From Candidatus Avoscillospira stercoripullorum (GTDB lineage: Bacteria > Bacillota > Clostridia > Oscillospirales > Oscillospiraceae), in assembly GCA_018712905.1 (NCBI GenBank), contig DVGD01000049.1, forward strand, positions 1-8,332: a stretch of DNA of 8,332 nucleotides. The letters run 5' to 3'. Below, piece after piece: positions 1 to 5,800 of the stretch; position 1 is the stretch's first letter, and each line of letters starts with the position of its first letter. Position numbers and translations under genes: made by a program. The notes below the pieces were generated by a model that was not told the DNA's origin, ran no database searches, and saw only the letters and a list, made by a program, of their open reading frames with translations.

Positions 1-1
1 C

Positions 2-121
2 GCTGGAAATCCTCCGCGCCGGCGGCATAAATCCCACGAGGTGACCTGGTTCAACGGCATTCGACCCTCCGGGTTTTGTAAGATGATGGATACACAAAGA
101 AAAAAGGAGTGTTATCCATGA
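2..121 (+). CDS. miaA: Probable 3' end of tRNA dimethylallyltransferase (MiaA), partial
   Basis: This open frame runs in from the left edge and stops at TGA 119-121, overlapping the hfq start by ATGA, which suggests translational coupling. Two things point to MiaA. The frame contains RR followed by six residues and TWF, which lines up with the SRRYAKRQLTWF-type C-terminal motif of MiaA, and miaA-hfq is a widely conserved gene pair. MiaA adds an isopentenyl group to A37 of tRNAs that read UNN codons. The five residues between RR and VTWF (HKSHE) match the family poorly. The first codons look more MiaA-like one frame over (LEILR at positions 3-17, then a stop at 42-44), so a frameshift near the edge is possible. 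Only about 39 codons are visible, so the call rests on a short motif and on context. Confidence 0.5.
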   Translation, partial: AGNPPRRRHKSHEVTWFNGIRPSGFCKMMDTQRKKECYP

Positions 122-345
122 TGAAACCGGAAAACCTACAGGATCGCTATTTAAACCAGGCACGGCGGGACAAGACGCCTTTGACCCTCTTTTTAATCAA
201 CGGCTATCAGCTGCGGGGCACCATTTTGAGCTTCGATCAGTTTGCCGTGCTGCTCCTCTCCGAGGGCAAGCAAAACCTCATCTATAAGCACGCCATTTCC
301 ACCATTCAACCGGCGGAGGCCATTCGTCTCACGCCCCAGGCATAG
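118..345 (+). CDS. hfq: RNA chaperone Hfq
   Basis: Hfq is a hexameric Sm-like ring that helps small RNAs pair with mRNAs and affects mRNA stability. The 75-residue product carries the family signature. NLQD lies at residues 6-9, followed by the Sm1 strand region LTLFLINGYQLRG (22-34) with D40 and F42. The Sm2 motif YKHAIST is at 56-62. Q8, D9, D40, F42, Y56, K57 and H58 correspond to proximal-face RNA-binding residues of characterised Hfq, and R16-R17 to the rim. There is almost no C-terminal tail, as is usual in Firmicutes. The ATG at 118 was chosen because AAGGAG at 104-109 sits 8 nt upstream; an in-frame GTG at 109 overlaps that site and is less likely. The gene overlaps the preceding frame by ATGA, and the next gene follows after 16 nt, so this looks like one operon. 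Confidence 0.96.
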   Translation: MMKPENLQDRYLNQARRDKTPLTLFLINGYQLRGTILSFDQFAVLLLSEGKQNLIYKHAISTIQPAEAIRLTPQA

Positions 346-361
346 CCGCAAGGAGGCCGCT

Positions 362-1573
362 ATGAAACAGGGAAAATTTTATACCAAGCTGATCCTCTGG
401 ATTTTTTTGGCGGCCGTACTGTGCTATTTTGGTTATGCCATCTTTTCCGCCGTTTACGCGCCCTTGACCACCGTCACGGCCATTGAGTACGAGGCGGGCA
501 ACGGCAGCTATACCACCGGCTACGTGGTGCGCGAGGAGACCGTGGTGCGCTCTACATATGGGATCACCGCCCTGGTGGTCTCTGAGGGCGAGAAGGTGAG
601 CCGGGGACAGGTGCTGGCCACGGGCTACCGCGATGAGAGTGCCCAGGCGCGCCAGGAGGAGCTCGAGGAGCTGGAGCAGCAGGAAAAGCAGCTCACCTAC
701 GCCAGCTCCTACTCCGCCGACACCGCCGACCAGGCCGTGCTGGACAGCGAAATCTCCGCCCAGCTCATTGACATGAGCCAGTACCTTGCCCGGGGCGATA
801 TGAACTCTGTGAGCGACCGCACCGCGGCGCTCAAGGGTCTCATCATCCGGCGCATGTCCACCGAGGCGGAAAATGCCGCCTTGGATCAGCAGATTGCCGA
901 TCTCCGCGCCCAGATTGCCGCGCTGCAAAGTGACGCCGACTACGACACCACCGTGGTGGCGGCGGGGCAGAGCGGCTACTTCTCCGGTACTGTGGATGGC
1001 TACGAGTCGGTGCTCACCGTGGACTCCCTTCAGACCATGACTGCTCAGCAGCTGGAAGCCCTGGAGCCAAGGGAGGTTCCCGACGATGCCGTGGGCAAGC
1101 TCATCACCGACAACACCTGGTACTATGTGACCGTGGTGCCTGCCGACCAGCTTGCAGGCGTGAAGACCGGCGACACTGCGCCGGTGACCTTCGCCTCGCA
1201 GTTTTATGAGAGCATTCCCATGACCGTGGAGCGGCTGGGGCAGGAGGAGCAGGGCGGACGGCTCTTGGTGCTCTCCTGCGATAAATATATCCAGAATGCC
1301 ACACTTCTTCGCCAGCAGTCGGCGGACATTGTCTTCACCACCTATGCCGGGCTTCGTGTGCCCAAGGAGGCTATCCGCGTCAACGAGAATGGAAGCGTGG
1401 GTGTGTATGTGCTGGAGGGCAGCAATGCCGTGTGGAAGTCGGTGAACATCCTCCACGACAACGGCGAGACCTACGTGGTGGAGCTCGATAAGTCTTCGGT
1501 GAACAACCTCTGGCCGGGAGACGAGATCATCGTCACCGGCAGAGACCTATACGACGGAAAGGTAGTTCGATAA
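362..1573 (+). CDS. HlyD-like membrane-anchored adaptor protein
   Basis: This is a 403-residue protein with a short basic N-terminus, one membrane helix (about residues 10-31) and a long extracytoplasmic part. The part after the helix looks like a membrane-fusion (HlyD/RND adaptor) protein. It has a half-lipoyl-like segment around GYVVREETVV to VSRGQVLATG, then charged coiled-coil helices (about 91-115 and 165-192). A second lipoyl-like half follows (GYFSGTVDGY), and then beta-barrel-like segments ending in PGDEIIVTGRDLYDGKVV. Classical HlyD proteins link an inner-membrane exporter to an outer partner, but no ABC or RND transporter gene is seen here and the neighbours are division genes. The role is therefore open: either an adaptor for a transporter elsewhere or a division-linked envelope protein. 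Start ATG 362 has AAGGAGG at 350-356. The stop lies 1 nt before yggS, so the two are probably translated from one mRNA. Confidence 0.82.
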   Translation: MKQGKFYTKLILWIFLAAVLCYFGYAIFSAVYAPLTTVTAIEYEAGNGSYTTGYVVREETVVRSTYGITALVVSEGEKVSRGQVLATGYRDESAQARQEELEELEQQEKQLTYASSYSADTADQAVLDSEISAQLIDMSQYLARGDMNSVSDRTAALKGLIIRRMSTEAENAALDQQIADLRAQIAALQSDADYDTTVVAAGQSGYFSGTVDGYESVLTVDSLQTMTAQQLEALEPREVPDDAVGKLITDNTWYYVTVVPADQLAGVKTGDTAPVTFASQFYESIPMTVERLGQEEQGGRLLVLSCDKYIQNATLLRQQSADIVFTTYAGLRVPKEAIRVNENGSVGVYVLEGSNAVWKSVNILHDNGETYVVELDKSSVNNLWPGDEIIVTGRDLYDGKVVR

Positions 1574-1574
1574 C

Positions 1575-2279
1575 ATGGAAGAGATTGCAAAAAATGTAGC
1601 CCGGGTGCGGGCGGCCATGGCCGAAGCGGCCAGAAAGGCCGGCCGCGACCCCGGAGAAATTTTACTCTGCGCCGCCAGCAAGATGAATGACAGTGCTCGA
1701 GTCCAGGCCGCCGTGCAGGCGGGCGTGGACTGCTGCGGCGAAAACCGCGTCCAAGAGCTCATGGAAAAGCTGCCCCAGGGTGCCTACACCGGAAAGCCTG
1801 TCCACTTCATCGGCCATCTTCAGACCAATAAAGTGAACAAGGTGGTGGGGAACGTCGCCCTCATCCAGTCGGTGGATCGGGAGGAGCTCCTCCAGGCCAT
1901 CGAGAAGGCCGCGGCCAAGCTGAACATCGTCCAGCCCATCCTGCTGGAGGTGAACATCGGCGCCGAAGCGAGCAAATCCGGCTTCACGCCGGAGGAAGCC
2001 ATGGTGATTGCGTCCCGCATGGCCGAATTTCCCCACTGTAAATTGGAGGGACTCATGGCAATTCCACCAATTTCGGAAGAACCCGGTGGAAATTCAAAGT
2101 ATTTTGCACAAATGCATCAGCTTCTTGTTGACATAAGGGCAAAAAAATACGATAATGTCAGTATGGCGTGCCTGTCGATGGGAATGACCGACGACTTTAC
2201 CGACGCCATCGCCAACGGCAGCACCATGATCCGCGTGGGTACTGCCATTTTCGGCGCGCGCCACTACGGCAATCAATAA
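1575..2279 (+). CDS. yggS: YggS/YlmE family PLP homeostasis protein
   Basis: This is a member of the PLPBP (YggS/YlmE/PROSC) family. These proteins are single-domain TIM barrels that bind pyridoxal 5'-phosphate and buffer its supply, with no known catalytic reaction. The 234-residue length is normal. Visible motifs are LLCAASKM, with the PLP-binding lysine at K36, then GENRVQEL, HFIGHLQTNKVNKV, LLEVNIGAEASKSGF, and the phosphate-binding end SMGMTDDF...AIANGSTMIRVGTAIFGAR. In Firmicutes the homologue ylmE lies upstream of sepF, as here. ATG 1575 begins 1 nt after the upstream stop, with only a weak ribosome site (GGAAAGG, 1556-1562), so coupling to the previous gene is likely. One oddity is that codons from about 2041 to 2160 are strikingly AT-rich (47 G+C of 120 bases counted by hand, against 36 of 60 at 1921-1980). 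They include ATA, AGG and AAA AAA and house a probable promoter. Confidence 0.95.
   Translation: MEEIAKNVARVRAAMAEAARKAGRDPGEILLCAASKMNDSARVQAAVQAGVDCCGENRVQELMEKLPQGAYTGKPVHFIGHLQTNKVNKVVGNVALIQSVDREELLQAIEKAAAKLNIVQPILLEVNIGAEASKSGFTPEEAMVIASRMAEFPHCKLEGLMAIPPISEEPGGNSKYFAQMHQLLVDIRAKKYDNVSMACLSMGMTDDFTDAIANGSTMIRVGTAIFGARHYGNQ
2128..2156 (+). promoter_or_regulatory. Sigma-A-type promoter inside yggS, probably for sepF-divIVA
   Basis: TTGACA (2128-2133, perfect -35) is separated by exactly 17 nt from GATAAT (2151-2156, five of six bases of the -10 consensus). The expected start is near 2163, about 160 nt upstream of sepF. It sits in the AT-rich patch of an otherwise GC-rich coding region, encoding LVDIRAKKYDNV of YggS. 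Sequence match only; transcription is inferred. Confidence 0.7.
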
Positions 2280-2321
2280 ATAGATACGCAGAGAAAACTG
2301 CTTTTTGGAGGACAGAACACC

Positions 2322-2852
2322 ATGGGATTTATGGATGAATTGAAAAAACTCGCACGCCCTTATGCGGAGGACGAAGACGATTTCGATGATAATTTCGACC
2401 TGGACGAACGTCCCCGGGCTTCCCGCGCCAGCACAGCTGCCCGTCCCGCGCCCAGAACGGCTCCCTCCTCGTCCTACGACGAAGTCCTGGACGATCTGAG
2501 CCATTCCAACACCCAGACCAGCCGCACCGCGTCCCGCCGCACCACTGACAGCAAGGTGGTCAATATCCACACCACCACTCAGCTTCAGGTGGTGCTGGTG
2601 AAGCCCGACCGGTTCGACAACGTCTCGGAAATCGCCGAGCATCTTCGCAGCAAGCATGCCGTGGTGCTCAACCTCGAGGCCACCAACAAGGACATTGCCC
2701 GCCGCCTGGTGGACTTCCTCTCCGGCTGCGCCTACGCCTTGGACGGCAAGATCAAAAAGATCGCCATTTCCACCTACATCATCACGCCCTATAACGTGGA
2801 CATCATCGGCGATCTCATCGACGAGCTGGAAAATAACGGCCTGTATCTCTAA
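2322..2852 (+). CDS. sepF: Cell division protein SepF
   Basis: SepF anchors FtsZ filaments to the membrane and organises the septum in Gram-positive bacteria. The 176-residue product has the three expected parts. The N-terminus, MGFMDELKKLARP, can form the membrane-binding amphipathic helix. A poorly conserved linker (about 14-77) starts acidic and turns rich in Ser, Arg, Ala and Pro. The globular SepF domain (about 79-176) contains VVLNLEATNKDIARRLVDFL, then SGCAYALDGKIKKI and TPYNVDI. The start ATG has GGAGG at 2307-2311, 10 nt upstream. It follows yggS by 42 nt and is followed by the divIVA-type gene after 21 nt, as in the Firmicutes ylm division cluster. The promoter at 2128-2156 could drive it independently of hfq and yggS. 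Confidence 0.96.
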   Translation: MGFMDELKKLARPYAEDEDDFDDNFDLDERPRASRASTAARPAPRTAPSSSYDEVLDDLSHSNTQTSRTASRRTTDSKVVNIHTTTQLQVVLVKPDRFDNVSEIAEHLRSKHAVVLNLEATNKDIARRLVDFLSGCAYALDGKIKKIAISTYIITPYNVDIIGDLIDELENNGLYL

Positions 2853-2873
2853 TCGTCGGGAGGAGCGTTTGCC

Positions 2874-3683
2874 ATGTTTACACCCCAGGAAATTCAGGAA
2901 AAGACCTTCACCAAGGCCGTCTTCGGCGGCTACGATATGCAGATGGTGGATGACTTCCTCGAGCCCCTTTCCGAGGACTACATCACCCTCTATAAGGAAA
3001 ACGCTGTCCTCAAGAGCAAAATGAAGGTGCTGGTGGAAAAATTAGAGGAGTACCGGAGCCAGGAGCAGAGCATGCGCAAGGCTATCCTCTCCGCCCAGCG
3101 CACCGCCGATGCCATGGTGGCCGAGGCGGAGAAGAAGTGCGCCCGGCTCATGTCCGACGCGGCCAGCGCCGCCCAGGATAGAAGTCAGGATGCCGAGGTC
3201 ATTGTCTCCCAGGAGCAGGAGCGGATCAACTGCGCCAAGAAGGCGGCGCAGAACTTTATCGACGTCATCGAGCGGGATATCCGCGGCCATCTGGAGCTTT
3301 TGGAATCCCTCAAGAAGCGGGATATGAGCCTGGAGCTTCAGCAGCAGCTGCCGCCCCGCAAGCCCTATGACTATGAGGCCGACGAGGAGAAGCCCCTGGT
3401 GGTGCCCAAGTCCGCCCCCAAGACTCAGCCCGTGGAGAAGGCCGCGCCCCAGCCGGCACCGGCAGAGAAGCCTGCCCCCATACCTGCGCCGGCGGAAGAG
3501 CCGGAGACCACCGAGGAGATTGCCCATGAGATCGAGCAGAATCTCAGCCGCATGATGGATGCGGATATCTCCTCTGCCGCCCCGTCCCAGCCCGGCAAAG
3601 CATCCACCCATGCCGACAGCAGCACCATTAAGTTCACCAACCTGCAATTCGGCCGGAATTACGATCCCACCAGCGGTACATAA
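2874..3683 (+). CDS. divIVA: DivIVA-domain coiled-coil division/polarity protein
   Basis: DivIVA-family proteins sense curved membrane at septa and poles and recruit division or cell-wall factors. This 269-residue protein starts with the family's membrane-binding motif: PQEIQEKTFTKAVFGGYD, then VDDFL. F17 lines up with the membrane-inserting Phe of B. subtilis DivIVA, but the following basic residue (Arg18 there) is Gly here. A coiled coil follows (about 30-150, with KENAVLKSKMKVLVEKLEEY and long Glu/Lys/Gln-rich helices). Next comes a Pro/Ala/Glu-rich flexible stretch (about 175-215), a short helix-like segment (EEIAHEIEQNLSRMMDADI) and a C-terminal tail ending NLQFGRNYDPTSGT. It is longer than B. 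subtilis DivIVA because of this tail. The start has GGGAGGAG at 2858-2865. It is the last gene before a strong hairpin. Orthology to DivIVA itself, rather than a DivIVA-domain relative, is inferred from position after sepF. Confidence 0.9.
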   Translation: MFTPQEIQEKTFTKAVFGGYDMQMVDDFLEPLSEDYITLYKENAVLKSKMKVLVEKLEEYRSQEQSMRKAILSAQRTADAMVAEAEKKCARLMSDAASAAQDRSQDAEVIVSQEQERINCAKKAAQNFIDVIERDIRGHLELLESLKKRDMSLELQQQLPPRKPYDYEADEEKPLVVPKSAPKTQPVEKAAPQPAPAEKPAPIPAPAEEPETTEEIAHEIEQNLSRMMDADISSAAPSQPGKASTHADSSTIKFTNLQFGRNYDPTSGT

Positions 3684-3692
3684 GGCCGGTGG

Positions 3693-3748
3693 AGAAGGAA
3701 CGCCCGCAAGCGCTCAGGCGGTGCTGAGCTCTTGCGGGCGTTCCTTCT
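3693..3748 (+). terminator. Long hairpin between divIVA and mnmE, probable terminator
   Basis: An 18-bp perfect stem (3693-3710 with 3731-3748) carries, beyond one C/T mismatch (3711/3730), a further 6-bp stem GCTCAG/CTGAGC (3712-3717 with 3724-3729) and a GCGGTG loop. It lies 9 nt after the divIVA stop. The U tract is poor: the stem's own 3' arm ends TTCCTTCT. Termination is therefore likely but not certain; an attenuator or mRNA-stabilising role is possible. Confidence 0.65.
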
Positions 3749-3776
3749 TGAAAACCCATGGAAAGGGAGGATCCCC

Positions 3777-5138
3777 ATGTCAGATATCATTGCCGCCGTG
3801 TCCACCGGGCGCGTGGTCAGCGCCATCGGAATCGTGCGCCTCTCGGGAGAGGGCTGCATCCCTCTGGCTTTTTCCGTGTTTACGCCCCGGGGGCAGGCCG
3901 CCGCAAAGACCGTGGAGGATCGCAAGCTGATCCTGGGCGCGCTCCACGACCGCCAGGGGCGCATCATCGACGAGGCCATGCTCACCGTGTCCCGGGCACC
4001 CCACTCCTATACCGGCGAGGATACGGCGGAGTTTCACTGTCACGGCTCTCCGGCGGTGCTCTCTGCCGCCCTGGAGGCGCTCTTTGCCAAGGGCGCCAGG
4101 CAGGCAGGCCCCGGGGAGTTCACCAAGCGCGCTTTTTTGAATGGCCGGATGGATCTCACCCAGGCCGAGGCCGTCATCGACCTCATCGAGGCCGAGAGCG
4201 CCGAGGCCGCCGCCAACGCCGCCGGCCAGCTGGGCGGCGCCATGGGGAAAAAAATTACGCCGGTCTACAACCGGCTCACCGATGTTTTGGCGCACTTTCA
4301 CGCCGAGCTCGACTACCCTGACGAGGACATTGATCCTCTGGTACTCTCGGAGGTGGAGGCCGCCGTGGCGCACTGCGCGGGAAAGCTCCGGGAAATTCTC
4401 GCCACCTACGGCCGGGGACAGGTTTTGCGCCGGGGCATCCGGGCGGTGATTCTCGGAAAGCCCAACGCCGGAAAGTCCAGCCTCCTCAACGCCCTGGCGG
4501 GCTTTGACCGGGTGATCGTCACCGACATTGCCGGCACCACCCGGGACACCGTGGAGGAGACGGTGAAGGTGGGGCGGCACCTGCTGCGCCTCATGGACAC
4601 CGCTGGAATCCGCGACACCGCCGACGAGATCGAGCGCCTGGGCGTCGCCCGGGCGGAGGCCGCCGCCCGGGAGGCGGATCTGGCCATCTACGTCTGCGAC
4701 AGCGCAGCCGAGCTCACCGACGAGGACTTCCGCGCCCAGGAGGCCGCCCAGGAGGCGCCTGCCGCCATCGCCATTCTCAACAAGCAGGATCTTCCCCAGG
4801 TGGTGGCGCCTTCGGATCTGCCCTTTGAATGGATTGTGCCCCTCTCAGCCAAGACCGGCGAGGGGATTGACCAACTGGAGGACGCCCTGGACGCCATCTT
4901 CGATGAAGAAATCCCCTGCGACGGCTCCATCCTCACCAATACCCGCCAGGCAGGCGCCTGCGCCCGCGCCCTGGAGGCGCTGGAGCGCTGCCGCCAAGGT
5001 CTGGCCGCTGCCATCCCGCCCGACGCCGCCCTCACCGACGTGGAGGAGGCACTCCTCGCCCTCGGCGAGATTACCGGCAAGAGCATGCGCGAGGAAGTGG
5101 TGGGCAAGATTTTCTCCCGCTTCTGCGTGGGGAAATGA
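3777..5138 (+). CDS. mnmE: tRNA modification GTPase MnmE
   Basis: With MnmG, MnmE installs the (carboxymethyl)aminomethyl group on U34 of several tRNAs, using methylene-tetrahydrofolate, FAD and GTP. The 453-residue length matches the family. The N-terminal folate-binding domain runs from about 1 to 117 (SDIIAAVSTGRVVSAIGIVRLSG, SYTGEDTAEFHCHGSP, GEFTKRAFLNGRMDL). The helical domain contains an inserted Ras-like G domain. Its motifs are G1 GKPNAGKS (227-234), G2 region TDIAGTT (249-255), G3 DTAG (274-277) and G4 NKQD (335-338). The C-terminus is the typical CxGK (C450-V-G-K453) with the catalytic cysteine. ATG 3777 was chosen because GGGAGG (3765-3770) lies 6 nt upstream and the product then begins like the family; a longer in-frame extension would run into the upstream hairpin. 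In many bacteria mnmE neighbours mnmG near the origin; here it follows the division genes. No clear promoter of its own was found. Confidence 0.97.
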   Translation: MSDIIAAVSTGRVVSAIGIVRLSGEGCIPLAFSVFTPRGQAAAKTVEDRKLILGALHDRQGRIIDEAMLTVSRAPHSYTGEDTAEFHCHGSPAVLSAALEALFAKGARQAGPGEFTKRAFLNGRMDLTQAEAVIDLIEAESAEAAANAAGQLGGAMGKKITPVYNRLTDVLAHFHAELDYPDEDIDPLVLSEVEAAVAHCAGKLREILATYGRGQVLRRGIRAVILGKPNAGKSSLLNALAGFDRVIVTDIAGTTRDTVEETVKVGRHLLRLMDTAGIRDTADEIERLGVARAEAAAREADLAIYVCDSAAELTDEDFRAQEAAQEAPAAIAILNKQDLPQVVAPSDLPFEWIVPLSAKTGEGIDQLEDALDAIFDEEIPCDGSILTNTRQAGACARALEALERCRQGLAAAIPPDAALTDVEEALLALGEITGKSMREEVVGKIFSRFCVGK

Positions 5139-5167
5139 CGGAAGCCGCACGATGCCCGCATCGACCC

Positions 5168-5193
5168 GTGGACGGCAATGGCCGCCCCTACGG
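5168..5193 (-). repeat. REP-like GTAG hairpin, copy 1 (degenerate)
   Basis: On the minus strand this reads CCGTAG, then the arm GGGCGGCC and a decayed second arm. On the plus strand the stem is 5170-5176 with 5181-5187, with one A/C mismatch and an AATG loop. It belongs to the same family as the copies near 6492, 6540, 7923 and 7998. Its TAG (plus strand 5188-5190 read as CTA) is the stop codon of the DUF2284 gene. Confidence 0.7.
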
Positions 5194-5733
5194 CGTGCTT
5201 CTGCGGTACAAAATCAGCGAAAACCAGGTGACGATGTTGCCGTTGAAAAACTCCATACCCTGCTTTTCGCATAGATCCGTGACCAGAATCCCGTGGCTCT
5301 CCACGCAGGGGTACATCTTGTCTGGATGGCGGCAGGGGGCGTCAGGGTAGGCGCACTTCTCGCACAGCGCGCATGCCTCGGTGGAGAGGACGTAGGTCTC
5401 CAAGCCCTGCTCGGCCACCAGCTTTGCCACCTGGTGGGTGATTTCCTCATGCTCCTTCCGGGTGGACAGGGTTTCCTCCAAGTTTTCCACATCGCCCACT
5501 TCGGTCACTGTGGAGATCATCAGCCCTTCCGGGTAGGACAGGCACCGCGCCCGGCATTCCTCCACAGTGCCCACCGCCGGCGGGCAAGCCCAGGTCTTGC
5601 CGTACATGGGACATTCCGTCTCGCAGACGTGGCGCACCCGCTCGGTGAACACCAGGTCTAAAGGCGAAAAATACGCATATTGAAAAATGGGAAGCGCCGC
5701 CAGCGCCTCTTCCAGCTTGGTTCGATCCAGCAT
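5188..5733 (-). CDS. DUF2284-type cysteine-rich putative metal-binding protein
   Basis: This 181-residue protein has many cysteines in the pattern of the DUF2284 family, described only as predicted metal (Fe-S) binding. The N-terminal half has C37 and C41 (CETECP), C50 (WACPPAVG), C60 and C64. The C-terminal half has a ferredoxin-like CALCEKC (C121, C124, C127), then C134 and C143 (YPCVESHGI). The CxxCxxC spacing suggests an iron-sulfur cluster, but the reaction is unknown. ATG 5733 was preferred over the adjacent upstream TTG (5734-5736) because AAAGGGG (plus 5742-5748) is well spaced. A good promoter lies just upstream (5757-5785). The last five codons (RRSTP) and the TAG stop run into a REP-like repeat, so the original C-terminus probably ended near WFSLILY. 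The gene is convergent with mnmE and divergent from the HAD gene. Confidence 0.85.
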   Translation of the reverse strand: MLDRTKLEEALAALPIFQYAYFSPLDLVFTERVRHVCETECPMYGKTWACPPAVGTVEECRARCLSYPEGLMISTVTEVGDVENLEETLSTRKEHEEITHQVAKLVAEQGLETYVLSTEACALCEKCAYPDAPCRHPDKMYPCVESHGILVTDLCEKQGMEFFNGNIVTWFSLILYRRSTP

Positions 5734-5756
5734 CAAATTCGCCCCTTTCTTCCTTT

Positions 5757-5785
5757 ATTCTACTGAATTTATCCTCACTCGTCAA
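5757..5785 (-). promoter_or_regulatory. Sigma-A-type promoter for the DUF2284 gene
   Basis: On the minus strand TTGACG (plus 5780-5785) is followed after exactly 17 nt by TAGAAT (plus 5757-5762). The predicted start is near 5750, leaving a leader of about 17 nt that contains the ribosome site. The -35 box ends 2 nt from the HAD gene's ribosome site on the other strand. Confidence 0.72.
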
Positions 5786-5787
5786 TC

Positions 5788-5792
5788 GGAGG
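5788..5792 (+). promoter_or_regulatory. Ribosome site that sets the TTG start of the HAD gene
   Basis: GGAGG lies 8 nt before TTG 5801. The other in-frame candidate, GTG 5792-5794, overlaps this site itself, so TTG is the better start. No convincing plus-strand promoter was found upstream. Confidence 0.7.
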
Positions 5793-5800
5793 TGCATCCC

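Noticed and set aside
329..1456. Long minus-strand open frame opposite the HlyD-like gene
   Set aside because: It is a His/Gly/Leu-rich low-complexity translation typical of the reverse of a GC-rich gene, has no motif, and overlaps a well-supported gene entirely.
2656..3024. Plus-strand open frame spanning the sepF-divIVA junction
   Set aside because: Ser/Pro/Arg-rich out-of-frame reading of two clearly identified genes; no family features.
3780..4580. Minus-strand open frame of 266 codons within mnmE
   Set aside because: Mirror frame of a gene with all MnmE motifs; composition is that of an antisense shadow and no ribosome site supports it.
5139..5187. Dedicated terminator after mnmE
   Set aside because: The only stem here is the decayed repeat copy 1, which has a mismatch and no U tract on the plus strand, so I do not call it a terminator.
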